52,069 nt of DNA from CAYUUR01 sp052034685 (GCA_052034685.1 JBPOIH010000019.1:1-52069), one strand, 5' to 3'; counted from the first letter of the stretch, positions 8,327 to 16,877 are shown. Numbers and translations are program-made. Notes: a model not told the origin generated them from the sequence alone.

Positions 8327-9025
8327 ATGTCAACGTCTGATCAGTTTGCTGATAGTCACATCTCATCGCAACAACGTTTGCTGGTTTCGCTTGCCGAAGA
8401 CCTGAAGCTACCGTTATTACAGATTGCTCGGGAGGCTGAGCTCGCCCAGACAGGGTCTATTGAGCGAGTTCGGGCAATTGCCGAGCACGCTCTGTGGCTT
8501 GTTGATAGCTTGCTTTTGGTACAGACGGTCAAGCAAGAACAACTTGCACTTGAACCGGTAACTGTGTCATCTATGTTGTACGACGTTGCGCAGGTACTGG
8601 ACACCATTGCTAAGCAATATGACTGCAAGCTCGACCTCGACATCGCTGGCAAGTTTGTGCCCGTCATGGCAAATAGGCAACTGCTAGAATCTGCCTTTGT
8701 AGGAATCGGCGGTGCGGTAATTGCGGCACAAGTCGAACAGACAAAGACAATCACATTCTCTGCGCATCGCACCTCCGCTGGTATCGTGGCAGGCTGTTAC
8801 AGCGACATGTCTGGCCTGAATGAAACGTTGCTTAAGCGTGGTCGTGTGCTCTACGGCAAGGCGCGCCAGCCGCTCAAAGATTTCACTGCCCAATCTGGAG
8901 CTGGCGTTTTCATTGCTGATGCGCTATTAGAAGCCATGCAGGTGCGTTTACGTACGGCACGTCACCACGGGCGGCAAGGTCTTGCGGTCACTTTATTGCC
9001 GAGCAGCCAGCTCGCCCTTGTATAG
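8327..9025 (+). CDS. Degenerate histidine-kinase-like protein
   Basis: A soluble protein of 232 aa. The N-terminus aligns in pattern with a HisKA dimerisation helix, but the H-box reads LAEDLKLPLLQIA, with glutamate at about residue 24 in place of the phospho-acceptor histidine. The C-terminal half follows the ATPase layout: MANRQLLESAFVGIGGAVIAA where an N-box would be and SGAGVFIADALLEAMQ where a GLGL-type G2 box would be. The asparagine and glycine residues that bind ATP are mostly lost. I infer a non-catalytic kinase relative acting as a scaffold or sensor. It is followed four bases later by a receiver protein and then recO. A TATACT -10 lies at 8288-8293, with GGAGGG about 12 bases before the ATG. 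Confidence 0.6.
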   Translation: MSTSDQFADSHISSQQRLLVSLAEDLKLPLLQIAREAELAQTGSIERVRAIAEHALWLVDSLLLVQTVKQEQLALEPVTVSSMLYDVAQVLDTIAKQYDCKLDLDIAGKFVPVMANRQLLESAFVGIGGAVIAAQVEQTKTITFSAHRTSAGIVAGCYSDMSGLNETLLKRGRVLYGKARQPLKDFTAQSGAGVFIADALLEAMQVRLRTARHHGRQGLAVTLLPSSQLALV

Positions 9026-9029
9026 CATT

Positions 9030-9413
9030 ATGAGCAAGATACTTCTTATCGAACCCGACCAGCGTCTGAGTAAAACGTATCAGCAGGCATTGTCACGTCA
9101 GCACGAAGTAACCGTAGCACACACCGCGCAACAGGCTATCCATAGTACTGAGCAGTTTATTCCGGATGTGATTTTGCTTGATCCGCAGATCGCTAGCCAT
9201 AACGGTGTCGAGTTCATGTATGAACTACGCTCGTATACTGATCTTCAGAAGATCCCCGTCATATTACTGGTATCTTTGCATCCAGAAATATTCACGGTGC
9301 CTATTGCATCGCAGCGTCAACTGGGCATTGTGCAACAGCTGTACAAACCACAGACTTCACTGAAGCAATTACTTGACGCTGTCACAAAAGTTACGCATGA
9401 GGACGTCTCATGA
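9030..9413 (+). CDS. Single-domain response regulator (receiver)
   Basis: A 127-aa protein made of one receiver domain. Acidic residues E8 and D10 lie at the start (ILLIEPD), the phospho-accepting aspartate is D51 (VILLDPQI), a serine takes the switch position (LLVSLHP) and the conserved lysine is K106 (LYKPQ). There is no output domain. It lies four bases downstream of the degenerate kinase gene and overlaps recO by four bases, so the three are almost certainly one operon. The start at 9030 is chosen because an upstream in-frame start would add 16 residues inside the previous gene. Confidence 0.85.
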   Translation: MSKILLIEPDQRLSKTYQQALSRQHEVTVAHTAQQAIHSTEQFIPDVILLDPQIASHNGVEFMYELRSYTDLQKIPVILLVSLHPEIFTVPIASQRQLGIVQQLYKPQTSLKQLLDAVTKVTHEDVS

Positions 9414-10099
9414 ATCAGATTGTCACAAAGGGCATTGTGCTTACACGCACTGACTACGGCGAAGCAGATAGGATTATCACGATGCTTACGCCAGACCATG
9501 GCAAGGTCAGAGTAATCGCAAAAGGTGTGCGCCGTGTCAAAAGTAAGCTTGCCGGCGGCATAGAACTCTTCAGTGTAAGCAATATTACGTATATTCCTGG
9601 GCGCAAAGAAATCGGCACCTTGGTATCAACGAGGCTGCTGCGGCACTTTGGCAACATCGTCAAAGATATCGACCGAACGATGCTGGGGTATGATCTGCTC
9701 AAGCGTCTCAACAAGGCCACCGAAGATGACGTCGATGACGATTACTTCGCCCTGTTAACTGAGGGGTTGCTGGCGCTTGACGGAGCCTTACATCCACGGG
9801 TGATAGAAATGTGGTTTGATGCTCAGTTGCTGCGTCTTTCTGGCCATCAACCCAACCTTATTACTGATTCCAAACAGCGGAAACTGCAAGCCAGTGACCA
9901 GTACGGCTTTGACTTTGAGACCATGACTTTCTTTGCCCGCGACGGCGGCGAGTTTACGACTGACCATATCAAGCTGCTGAGGCTGGTTTTTGAACTGCCA
10001 AGCCCACACCGGTTACAGACGATCACAGCTATCGACACGCTTACCAGCAAGGTCGCGCCGCTAATAACCAATATTCGTAAACTGTATATTCCATTCTAG
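9410..10099 (+). CDS. recO: DNA repair protein RecO
   Basis: A 229-aa recombination mediator that helps load RecA on gapped DNA together with RecR. The N-terminal OB-fold has the classic GIVLTRTDYGEADRIITMLTPDHGK pattern followed by AKGVRR-KSKLAGGIELF. The C-terminal helical domain lacks the four-cysteine zinc site seen in many RecO proteins. It is translationally coupled (ATGA overlap) to the receiver gene upstream. Confidence 0.93.
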   Translation: MNQIVTKGIVLTRTDYGEADRIITMLTPDHGKVRVIAKGVRRVKSKLAGGIELFSVSNITYIPGRKEIGTLVSTRLLRHFGNIVKDIDRTMLGYDLLKRLNKATEDDVDDDYFALLTEGLLALDGALHPRVIEMWFDAQLLRLSGHQPNLITDSKQRKLQASDQYGFDFETMTFFARDGGEFTTDHIKLLRLVFELPSPHRLQTITAIDTLTSKVAPLITNIRKLYIPF

Positions 10100-10113
10100 C
10101 CTAATAGAGGTGA

Positions 10114-10119
10114 TACAAT
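10114..10119 (+). promoter_or_regulatory. -10 element for leaderless gene at 10127
   Basis: TACAAT ends seven bases before the ATG at 10127. No clear -35 is visible. Confidence 0.55.
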
Positions 10120-10126
10120 AATTTGC

Positions 10127-10669
10127 ATGAATAGTGAAGTGACTACTAGGCAAACAGATGGTGCATACGACACGGTCGAAGATTATCTTCGGTTGCAAGA
10201 GTCGTACAGTAGACTCGTTAGCCCTTCATGTGATTTGAGTGAAGGACTAACCGAAAGCGTAGAGATTCCTATTCTGAAGGACGCTGTTGCTCTTGGCAAA
10301 GATAATTTGGGGATGCGTCGCGATGTTCGGTGGGGTGGTGCAACCTTTTCCGCTTCTGTACAAGACGAAAGTATCACCATAGTGGTGGATCATTTACATC
10401 GTCCTTTTCAGAGCGCTACAACGATGGGGCTTGTTGTTTCGTTTTGCCACGACGACGCGTTAGCTGTGTTTGAGGAGACTGACGAAAAACCGGGGATGTT
10501 TGACGGGTTTGTTTTTGAGCTTAATGCGGAAGGTGACGGTTATTTGCGAGGCCTACGTGGCGATGCATGCTATGAACCAGATATGTCAAATGAGGTTGCT
10601 ATACATCTGTTTGCTGTGGGCTGCCTGCGAACGTTCGCACTGCTAGAAAAAAGGCGGACTAAGAACTGA
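10127..10669 (+). CDS. Hypothetical protein, 180 aa
   Basis: A soluble acidic protein that I do not recognise. It has no membrane segments; hydrophobic strands alternate with charged turns in the middle, which suggests a compact alpha/beta fold. The ATG follows a TACAAT -10 by seven bases, giving a leaderless transcript. No operon partner is evident: the next gene has its own promoter at 10685. Confidence 0.7.
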   Translation: MNSEVTTRQTDGAYDTVEDYLRLQESYSRLVSPSCDLSEGLTESVEIPILKDAVALGKDNLGMRRDVRWGGATFSASVQDESITIVVDHLHRPFQSATTMGLVVSFCHDDALAVFEETDEKPGMFDGFVFELNAEGDGYLRGLRGDACYEPDMSNEVAIHLFAVGCLRTFALLEKRRTKN

Positions 10670-10684
10670 ACCAATAGTATAATA

Positions 10685-10713
10685 TTGACAAATTAACATG
10701 CTTATGCTAGTAT
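10685..10713 (+). promoter_or_regulatory. Strong promoter, third copy of the GCTTATGCTA type
   Basis: TTGACA (10685-10690), 17-bp spacer ending ATGCTTATGC, then TAGTAT (10708-10713). It is followed by an A-rich leader of about 45 bases before the ATG at 10763. Confidence 0.85.
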
Positions 10714-10762
10714 TGTAGTAGAAAGGTCAAAACAAACACTTTCAAAAATCAAAAAAACGAAT

Positions 10763-11134
10763 ATGAAACTACTCACAGGAATCGCACAATCATTTGATAA
10801 AAAGCTTGCAGCTCGAGAAGATCGAATAGAAGCGAGTGACGTGCATGGACCAAGTATGCGTGGTGTGGTGCCAGGATCAGAAGATGAACGCGCAAAAATG
10901 GCTCAGTTTCGGGCAGAACGAGCTGAGGCAGACAAACTTAAAGAGGAACAAGACCTAGCAGTCAACCGTCGTCTGCTTGCCGAAGCTAACGCTGGGAAAC
11001 TTGTATTACGCGGTGGCGAGCATGGCCAGATTGTGAATGAAGTGACTGGTGAACACGCCGCAGTCAATGTGCCAGTTAGCGGGCCAGAGTCAGTAGCTCA
11101 GGCTGTGCCTGTAGAACAGCACCCACAAGCTTAA
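10763..11134 (+). CDS. Small charged hypothetical protein
   Basis: A 123-aa hydrophilic protein rich in glutamate, arginine and alanine. The central part (about residues 40-75) is probably a long helix or coiled coil, and the C-terminus is proline/valine-rich. There is no membrane segment or known motif. It has a consensus promoter, an A-rich leader (repeated CAAAAA runs, no clear Shine-Dalgarno) and a strong terminator just after the stop, so it is a well-isolated and probably well-expressed single-gene unit. Confidence 0.75.
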   Translation: MKLLTGIAQSFDKKLAAREDRIEASDVHGPSMRGVVPGSEDERAKMAQFRAERAEADKLKEEQDLAVNRRLLAEANAGKLVLRGGEHGQIVNEVTGEHAAVNVPVSGPESVAQAVPVEQHPQA

Positions 11135-11148
11135 TAAGGTGTGCTAAT

Positions 11149-11182
11149 AAAAAAGACGCTCGTTTTCTGGAGCGTCTTTTTT
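11149..11182. terminator. Intrinsic terminator, probably bidirectional
   Basis: GACGCTC (11155-11161) pairs with GAGCGTC (11170-11176) around an 8-base loop. It is flanked by six A bases on the left and six T bases on the right, so it can terminate both the gene at 10763 and the opposing gene at 11196. Confidence 0.92.
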
Positions 11183-11195
11183 GTGCAGAAGTTTG

Positions 11196-11810
11196 TTATT
11201 TGAGGGCTGATTTGCGGTAGACTTCACCGGTTGAGAGCTGTGTCTCTAACGTGTAGCCAGTGCAATCTGAGCTACAGCCAGCCGGTGTTGGGCCGTACAC
11301 GTATGTGTAGCCTTCTGGTGTTGTAACTGCTTCTTCACTGAGGTAGGTGAGGGAACTCAACGACGAAGGGTAGACTTTGTTGGTGGCGTAATAGCTCTCG
11401 AGAGCGGCATATTGGTTGTTGATGTCAGCAACGGCTTCGGTGTCTGCGGCGAGGGTTTGGATACCTTTAGATGACGCAAGTATTATGAGTATTACTGCCA
11501 AAATCCCGACAATTATAGACAAACCATTTAGTATGATGCCGGCAACAGCGATGCCGTTTTTGAAGCCGGCTTTTTTGCTCTTGACCTTTGCAACGATGCT
11601 GAGAATCAGGCCGACAAGCGGGAAAACAAGCACCAAGACAAGCCCAATAATAGCTATGGTTTTGCCTGGGTCATGCGCCTCAGTTGGCTGCGAAGCTACA
11701 GGCTGAGCGGGTTCTATGGGAGTTGCTGGTGTTTCTGGAGTAGGCGTAGGAGGTTGTACTGCTGGCTCTGCAGATGGTGAGTCTGGGGTTTGTGGTTCTT
11801 GTGGGGGCAT
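11196..11810 (-). CDS. DUF4190-like membrane protein with pilin-like C-terminal domain
   Basis: A 204-aa protein. Residues 1-48 are proline/threonine-rich and probably disordered. Two hydrophobic helices follow (about 50-72 and 85-112) separated by a basic loop, in the pattern of DUF4190 proteins. The C-terminal part (ADINNQYAALESYYATNKVYPSSL onward) resembles the globular domain of type IV pilins and pseudopilins, with a CSSDC pair that could form a disulfide. A surface location is inferred. AAGGAAC precedes the ATG. Confidence 0.75.
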   Translation of the reverse strand: MPPQEPQTPDSPSAEPAVQPPTPTPETPATPIEPAQPVASQPTEAHDPGKTIAIIGLVLVLVFPLVGLILSIVAKVKSKKAGFKNGIAVAGIILNGLSIIVGILAVILIILASSKGIQTLAADTEAVADINNQYAALESYYATNKVYPSSLSSLTYLSEEAVTTPEGYTYVYGPTPAGCSSDCTGYTLETQLSTGEVYRKSALK

Positions 11811-11958
11811 GTTTGTTCCTTTGTGAGTTTAATGACGTTACTTTGTTTATACCACGCAAGCTTAAGCTTTACCAAACAGCCGTCTGCCATGTAGGCGCTT
11901 TTGGTTATAGCAATATTCGGATATATAATTTCAAAACAATAAAGCATGAGGAGTTGAT

Positions 11959-12399
11959 ATGAATGTACGATATGTAGCATTGCCAGTAGCTGGCGCTTGT
12001 CTTGGAGTGGGTATGGGCATGGGTGTAGTAGAACTGTTCGGCGAAGACGAAACATATGCAGCGCAGATGGCGGCTGTAGAGGATTGCCAATACGACCTTG
12101 AGGATACGCCACAGCTAGTAGCAGAGTTGTCTGCTGACTGCGAGCGTTACGAAGACTACTTTGCTTATAACTATCAAACGGACACCTATTATGTACCAGC
12201 AGCGGGCGAGCTGCCTGATTATTTGCCAATAGAAACAGACACAGAGATTACGGACGACATGGCAAAGTTCCGATTAGTGTGCGGAGGTCTCTTTGGTATC
12301 TGGGGGCTGTGGGCTGGCTATAGCGTTGCTGAAACTTGGAAACAACATGATGAAAAGAAGCTCGAAAATTCTTTCCCTGAACCGCAGCTTGAGCAGTAG
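11959..12399 (+). CDS. Two-helix membrane protein with acidic outer loop
   Basis: A 146-aa protein. Helix 1 is at about residues 5-27, followed by an acidic loop of about 75 residues that includes two cysteines (EDCQYD and SADCERYED), then helix 2 at about 100-122 and a charged tail. The layout matches the other unknown membrane hairpins in this window. A GAGGAG ribosome-binding site precedes the ATG, and TATAAT near 11925 is the likely -10. Function unknown. Confidence 0.75.
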   Translation: MNVRYVALPVAGACLGVGMGMGVVELFGEDETYAAQMAAVEDCQYDLEDTPQLVAELSADCERYEDYFAYNYQTDTYYVPAAGELPDYLPIETDTEITDDMAKFRLVCGGLFGIWGLWAGYSVAETWKQHDEKKLENSFPEPQLEQ

Positions 12400-12416
12400 T
12401 AATCGGTTCAATCTGT

Positions 12417-12422
12417 TATAAT
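12417..12422 (+). promoter_or_regulatory. -10 element of leaderless glyS
   Basis: TATAAT ends eight bases before the ATG at 12431, so the glycyl-tRNA synthetase message is probably leaderless. Confidence 0.6.
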
Positions 12423-12430
12423 ACAAGCCA

Positions 12431-13813
12431 ATGAGTGACAAAAAAGAATCTGTTTCTATGGAAGATATTGTTAGCCTGTGCAAGCGCCGCGGGTTTGTAT
12501 ACCCTGGTAGTGAGATATATGGCGGGGAAGCCGGGCTGTATGACTTTGGCCCGTATGGTGTAGAACTGCTTAACAACATCAAGAAGTCTTGGTGGCGCGC
12601 CAACGTGCAGCTCAAGGAAAACTATGTCGGACTGGATTCGGCGATGTTCAAAAACCCCAAAGTTTGGGAAGCTTCTGGTCATGTCGGCGGCTTTTCTGAC
12701 CCGCTAGCGGAATGCAAAAAGTGCAATACACGCATTCGTGTTGATAAAGAGCTGAACGCTATTGATGTGAAAGCTGATGAGAAAATGTCAGAAGAGGAAC
12801 TCAACAAACTCTTTGACGAAAACCGCGACAAGATTAAATGTCATAATTGCGGGGCCAAAGAATTTAGTAATGTTAAGGCATTTAATATGCTTGTGAAGTC
12901 TAACCTCGGTGACTTTACCGATGCAGGTGACCGTCCGGTCTACTTACCAGGTGAGGCGTGTCAAGGAATCTACCTGAACTTCAAAAACATCGTTGATACC
13001 ACGCGCATGAAGGTCCCATTTGGAGTGGCACAAATTGGTAAGGCCTTTCGTAATGAGATTAGCCCGCGTAACTTCCTCTTCCGCACGCGTGAGTTAGAGC
13101 AAGCTGACACACAGTTATTTATTCGTCCAAATGAAAACAAAGCAGCCTATGAAAAAACAAAGCAAGAACGCTGGGATTGGTACGTAAAAGATCTTGGGAT
13201 AGAAGAAAAGAACTTACGCTGGAGCCAGCATGATAATTTAGTTTTTTATGCAAAAGATGCATGGGACATTGAGTATGACTTCCCGACATGGGGCTTTGAT
13301 GAGGTTGAAGGTATTCATGATCGGACTGATTACGATCTTTCACAGCACAGCAAGTTCTCCGGCACTGACCTGACATACACCGACCCGCACACACAGGAAA
13401 AGTTCATCCCGTGGGTGATTGAGACTTCGGTGGGAATGGGGCGACTTTTCTTAACGGTCATGTCTGATGCTTACACCATTGAAGAAAAGGACGGTGAATC
13501 ACGGACTGTATTGAAGCTGGCCAAAGACTTGGCGCCAGTGAAAGCCGCAGTTTTTCCTTTGCTCAAAAACAAGCCAGAGCTAGTAGAAAAAGCCCGCGAG
13601 GTTTATCAAATGCTAGCACAAGAAATGCCATGTGAATTTGATGATAACGGAAACATCGGTAAGCGCTACCGCCGTCAGGACGAAATTGGTACGCCGTACT
13701 GCGTAGTCATCGATTTTGACACCCTAGAAGATGACACCGTCACTATCCGCGACCGCGACACCACCAAACAAACCCGCGTCAAAATAAGCGAGTTAATCGC
13801 TCGTGTTGCCTGA
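12431..13813 (+). CDS. glyS: Glycyl-tRNA synthetase, single-chain class II type
   Basis: A 460-aa enzyme that charges tRNA-Gly with glycine. It is the alpha2 eukaryote/archaea-like type, not the bacterial alpha2beta2 type. Visible signatures include RRGFVYPGSEIYGG near the N-terminus, AGLYDFGPYG, a four-cysteine insert (CKKC and CHNC), motif 2 with FRNEISPRNFLFRTREL, and motif 3 with ETSVGMGRLFL. The C-terminal anticodon-binding domain follows. A TATAAT -10 ends eight bases before the ATG. It ends six bases from the opposing Nudix gene. Confidence 0.95.
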   Translation: MSDKKESVSMEDIVSLCKRRGFVYPGSEIYGGEAGLYDFGPYGVELLNNIKKSWWRANVQLKENYVGLDSAMFKNPKVWEASGHVGGFSDPLAECKKCNTRIRVDKELNAIDVKADEKMSEEELNKLFDENRDKIKCHNCGAKEFSNVKAFNMLVKSNLGDFTDAGDRPVYLPGEACQGIYLNFKNIVDTTRMKVPFGVAQIGKAFRNEISPRNFLFRTRELEQADTQLFIRPNENKAAYEKTKQERWDWYVKDLGIEEKNLRWSQHDNLVFYAKDAWDIEYDFPTWGFDEVEGIHDRTDYDLSQHSKFSGTDLTYTDPHTQEKFIPWVIETSVGMGRLFLTVMSDAYTIEEKDGESRTVLKLAKDLAPVKAAVFPLLKNKPELVEKAREVYQMLAQEMPCEFDDNGNIGKRYRRQDEIGTPYCVVIDFDTLEDDTVTIRDRDTTKQTRVKISELIARVA

Positions 13814-13819
13814 GACTAA

Positions 13820-14263
13820 CTAAAGATAAGAAAATACAGTCGTAGAGCTGTCTGGCGTAACCACTGAGTAGTCCTGTTCAGTCAGGAACTTTGGTAGGAC
13901 GTTTTCGGTGGCGGGGTCAATGTACTCTAGACGTGCAATCTCTGCCGTGCCGTGACTGGACTTTGTAAGATCTACCTGCGCGTAATCACCTGGGTTGAGA
14001 ATGTTAAAGAAGAATTCTAGATGTTCGTTATCGCCCCAAGCAAACTGCTGAATGAATAGTAGATTGCCAACAACGGGTTTTATGCCGGTCTCTTCAATGA
14101 TCTCTCGTTCTAGCCCTGGGATGAGCGCCTCGTTATCATCAAGTCCGCCGCCAATGGTACACCAAAAGTCCAGTGGTTGACCTGTTTTATGATCTTTGAG
14201 TTTGGCGCAGAGTAACTGGCCATCTTTGATAAAAATCCCACGCACTGCAATCCGTCTTGTCAT
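13820..14263 (-). CDS. Nudix hydrolase
   Basis: A 147-aa protein with a complete Nudix box (GGGLDDNEALIPGLEREI followed by IEETG), which binds Mg2+ and hydrolyses nucleoside diphosphate-linked substrates. Start MTRRIAVRGIFIKDGQLLCAKL is typical. The substrate cannot be read from the sequence. TATACT (14271-14276 on this strand) ends seven bases before the ATG, so the transcript is probably leaderless. It converges on glyS with a six-base gap and no terminator. Confidence 0.9.
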   Translation of the reverse strand: MTRRIAVRGIFIKDGQLLCAKLKDHKTGQPLDFWCTIGGGLDDNEALIPGLEREIIEETGIKPVVGNLLFIQQFAWGDNEHLEFFFNILNPGDYAQVDLTKSSHGTAEIARLEYIDPATENVLPKFLTEQDYSVVTPDSSTTVFSYL

Positions 14264-14357
14264 GATCAGTAGTATACAGGATTCATAGGATACTAAGAGA
14301 ATTGTACATGTCTCGACTCACGCCGATGTGACTTTGTGTAGTACGGGTGTGCTCTGC

Positions 14358-14363
14358 TACAAT
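14358..14363 (+). promoter_or_regulatory. -10 element for leaderless gene at 14372
   Basis: TACAAT ends eight bases before the ATG; TTGTGT 18 bp upstream is a possible -35. Confidence 0.55.
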
Positions 14364-14371
14364 GACGCGAT

Positions 14372-14923
14372 ATGAGAGAAATCGAAGTAAAGGCGCGATT
14401 GACTGATGCAGAAGCTTTTCTTAAGAAAGCTGAAGCAAAAGGGATTTTGTTTGGTGAGCCGATAGAACAGCTTGACGTTACATTTACAAATGATACACCT
14501 CACGATGATCCTTCGTGGACGATTTTCCGAATTCGGCAACAAGGTGATAAAACAATCTTAACAATGAAGTATAGAGCGTCAGAACGTTCCCGCGACAATC
14601 ACGAACGGGAGACAGAAGTAAGCGAAGCCAAGCAAATTGCCGACATGCTCGAGAGGGTTGGCTACACGTTTGATGTCCAGGTGCGAAAGACACGCCGCAA
14701 GGCAAAGTACAATGGCCTAGAAGTCTGCTTTGACCAAGTTGATCAGCTCGGTTGTTTTACGGAAGTGGAGTCACTAGCAGAAGACGACGCTGATGTTGAT
14801 GCGATCCAGGCTGAGCTTTGGAATCTTCTCAAAGAACTGGGTGTAGCAGAAGAAGACAGGGTGCACAAGGGCTACGATACGTTGATGCGTAAACATAAAG
14901 GTATGGATGAGAGGTATAAATAA
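14372..14923 (+). CDS. CYTH-domain protein (CyaB/ThTPase-like)
   Basis: A 183-aa protein starting with the CYTH signature EIEVK (ExExK) at residues 3-7. Later strands supply RIRQ, KYR, ETEV and a final FTEVES, the acidic and basic residues that line the triphosphate tunnel. The family includes class IV adenylate cyclases, thiamine triphosphatases and inorganic triphosphatases. Which activity applies cannot be decided here. The message is probably leaderless. Confidence 0.85.
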   Translation: MREIEVKARLTDAEAFLKKAEAKGILFGEPIEQLDVTFTNDTPHDDPSWTIFRIRQQGDKTILTMKYRASERSRDNHERETEVSEAKQIADMLERVGYTFDVQVRKTRRKAKYNGLEVCFDQVDQLGCFTEVESLAEDDADVDAIQAELWNLLKELGVAEEDRVHKGYDTLMRKHKGMDERYK

Positions 14924-15048
14924 GTCAGAAATGATTTTTAGGTAATGACACAAAACATAACGAATGTGAGTGAGAGGCTGCGCCCGGCTGCTTATTGAAA
15001 CCGTATAGCAGGCAACAAATGGTATACTGGGCGCAAATAGGAGGCCAG

Positions 15049-16002
15049 ATGATACAAGCACTAGAAAGAGAGACCTTACCAGTATTCACGAGTGAGCAAC
15101 TAGGCGCCTTACAGATACAAATGCTTATTAGTGGCGGTGAGGCTGCAAGAGATCACCGCGTCGAGATTATCGCGGAGATGGCTTTGCGCTGTTGGAGTGC
15201 CGATGAATCACCACGGCTTCAATCAGGCATGCCGCAAAAGTTTATACTAGATGGTTTTAGTGAACAGGGTTTAACGAGCTTTCGTTACCAACATGATCGT
15301 CGCATGTCGCCCGGTGCAGGTTTTGAGCTAGAGCACCTCCCGCTTGGCACCAAAAATCCAGACACAGACTATGTGATCGCAGATACTGAATCGCCGGAAG
15401 CAGTGGTTGATATGCTCATGGCTGCAACCAGTGCCGTCAAAGGCACGACTCCGTGGCCACGACCCGTGTATCAGAATGAAACCAACGTTCACGAGCATGA
15501 AGACAGCACGGTTATGGGTAGTAGCTACGGTGGCCCAGATGTTTTATTGCGTCCGCGTAAACTCTTGCCTATGCTTGGAGGTATCATGGTCGCTGCCGGC
15601 AATACTCTGTCTGCTGCCAGGCCTGATGCTGTAGCCGACGTGCGTTTGCGCCTGAACGCGGGCAAGCATCTTTACAAGGTGTACGATGACGAACAAACGA
15701 TTGACTTCTGGGCAAAGAACGAGGTAGAGAGTGCTGACTTTTCTTTGCAGATAAAACCTTTCGGAGGTTCGTACGGCTCAGAGCAGATAGCCTTCACTCG
15801 GGCACAACTTGTCCAAAGGGAATGTGGCGTACGGGGTAGGGTGCGTCAGACAGTAACGGGTATTGAGCAGCGTGGAGAAGAAATGTTTCTGCGGCGGCGA
15901 ACCAAAATCGGTGACTTGCACTCAGAAACAGACTACCCAATTGGTCTTGATGGCATCGTCGAAATGGCCCAGCGTGTTGAGCAGGTAACAGCAGAGGCAT
16001 GA
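15049..16002 (+). CDS. Hypothetical protein, 317 aa
   Basis: A soluble protein that I do not recognise. The N-terminus is helical, and the second half is rich in strands and arginine. A histidine-rich stretch (NETNVHEHEDSTVMG) lies near residue 145. The start at 15049 is chosen because an AGGAGG ribosome-binding site (15039-15044) lies four bases before this ATG, and TATACT (15023-15028) places the transcript start just upstream. A longer frame from 14995 would begin before the promoter. It converges with the gene at 16008 across a five-base gap. Confidence 0.75.
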   Translation: MIQALERETLPVFTSEQLGALQIQMLISGGEAARDHRVEIIAEMALRCWSADESPRLQSGMPQKFILDGFSEQGLTSFRYQHDRRMSPGAGFELEHLPLGTKNPDTDYVIADTESPEAVVDMLMAATSAVKGTTPWPRPVYQNETNVHEHEDSTVMGSSYGGPDVLLRPRKLLPMLGGIMVAAGNTLSAARPDAVADVRLRLNAGKHLYKVYDDEQTIDFWAKNEVESADFSLQIKPFGGSYGSEQIAFTRAQLVQRECGVRGRVRQTVTGIEQRGEEMFLRRRTKIGDLHSETDYPIGLDGIVEMAQRVEQVTAEA

Positions 16003-16007
16003 AGAAA

Positions 16008-16736
16008 CTAGGCCGCAACTGGGAAGTCTCGGTAGCGGTCAATTGCGCCAGGTGCAATCATTCGGTCGGCTAATGTTGGATTGGTCGCAAATAGATCAGC
16101 AGCAAAGGTGTCAGCAGCATGCTCTGCAGTGGTATTGCGGTAAGCGAAGTGCTGCATCTCAATAACTTCTTGGAAAGACGATGCGCCCATACGGGCTTTG
16201 TGAGCATCGAGATTGTTTACGAGGTCGGCATGTTCGGCGCTTGAAACGTCAAGTAGACGGCTGGTAGCAACATTGCCAAGCGGCATAGCTTCTTTGTCTT
16301 GTTTGATTTGCCGAGTTAGTGCTTCTGGATTGTCTTCGTTATCCATATTAAGCACTACATGGCCAAACTCATGGGCCAGCGAGAAGGCTATGAGCGATTC
16401 TCCAGTCATGTTCTCTGGAGTCGTCATCATTTTATCTGCCATGATTTCTTTGAGCCCAGGAACGCCGTTAAGGAGATTCTGGTACTCAGCGAGCACGCTA
16501 TCAATATCATCCAGCTGGAAATGAACTTCATGCTGCCCAGATTCGCTGCGATGTGCTGGCCGCGCAAAGGCGATTGGCCCTGTCCCTGGTTCGACAGGGA
16601 CAATCTTGACGTCTTCTAAGCGAGGGTCTAGATTTACTGCAGTTTGATACACCTCTTGCAGTACAACGCCCATTTCGGCCTGGCCAAGGATGGCCTCATT
16701 GTTGTCTGCTTGGGTTGAAAATTGTTCTGCTGTCAT
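16008..16736 (-). CDS. Predicted zinc metalloprotease-like protein (HEFGH)
   Basis: A 242-aa soluble protein with an HExxH zinc motif at residues 122-126 (SLAHEFGHVVLNM). A possible third ligand is in the TTAEHAADTFAADLF segment about 90 residues later, as in gluzincins. There is no signal peptide or membrane anchor. Metalloprotease activity is inferred from the motif only; the family was not identified. TTGCGC-17-TACCAT (16761-16789 on this strand) provides a promoter with a short A-rich leader. Two other HExxH proteins occur in this window (38357 and 44291). Confidence 0.65.
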   Translation of the reverse strand: MTAEQFSTQADNNEAILGQAEMGVVLQEVYQTAVNLDPRLEDVKIVPVEPGTGPIAFARPAHRSESGQHEVHFQLDDIDSVLAEYQNLLNGVPGLKEIMADKMMTTPENMTGESLIAFSLAHEFGHVVLNMDNEDNPEALTRQIKQDKEAMPLGNVATSRLLDVSSAEHADLVNNLDAHKARMGASSFQEVIEMQHFAYRNTTAEHAADTFAADLFATNPTLADRMIAPGAIDRYRDFPVAA

Positions 16737-16760
16737 TTTTGTTTTAACTTAACTGAGTTA

Positions 16761-16789
16761 ATGGTAGCACATTTTTGCCATAAGCGCAA
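16761..16789 (-). promoter_or_regulatory. Promoter for the HEFGH protein gene
   Basis: On the minus strand: TTGCGC (16784-16789), 17-bp spacer starting TTATGG, extended -10 TGC then TACCAT (16761-16766). An A-rich leader of about 20 bases follows. Confidence 0.6.
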
Positions 16790-16877
16790 TGCATCAGTGA
16801 CATGTTTTTGCGTAATTTCAACATTGATGCTTGCAATAGTGTGAACCTAGGCGTTTACTGTACGAAAAGGAGATAGT

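Noticed and set aside
11714..12229. 171-codon minus-strand frame upstream of the pilin-like gene
   Set aside because: It overlaps well-supported genes on both sides, is rich in histidine and glutamine in a shadow-like way, and has no start signal.
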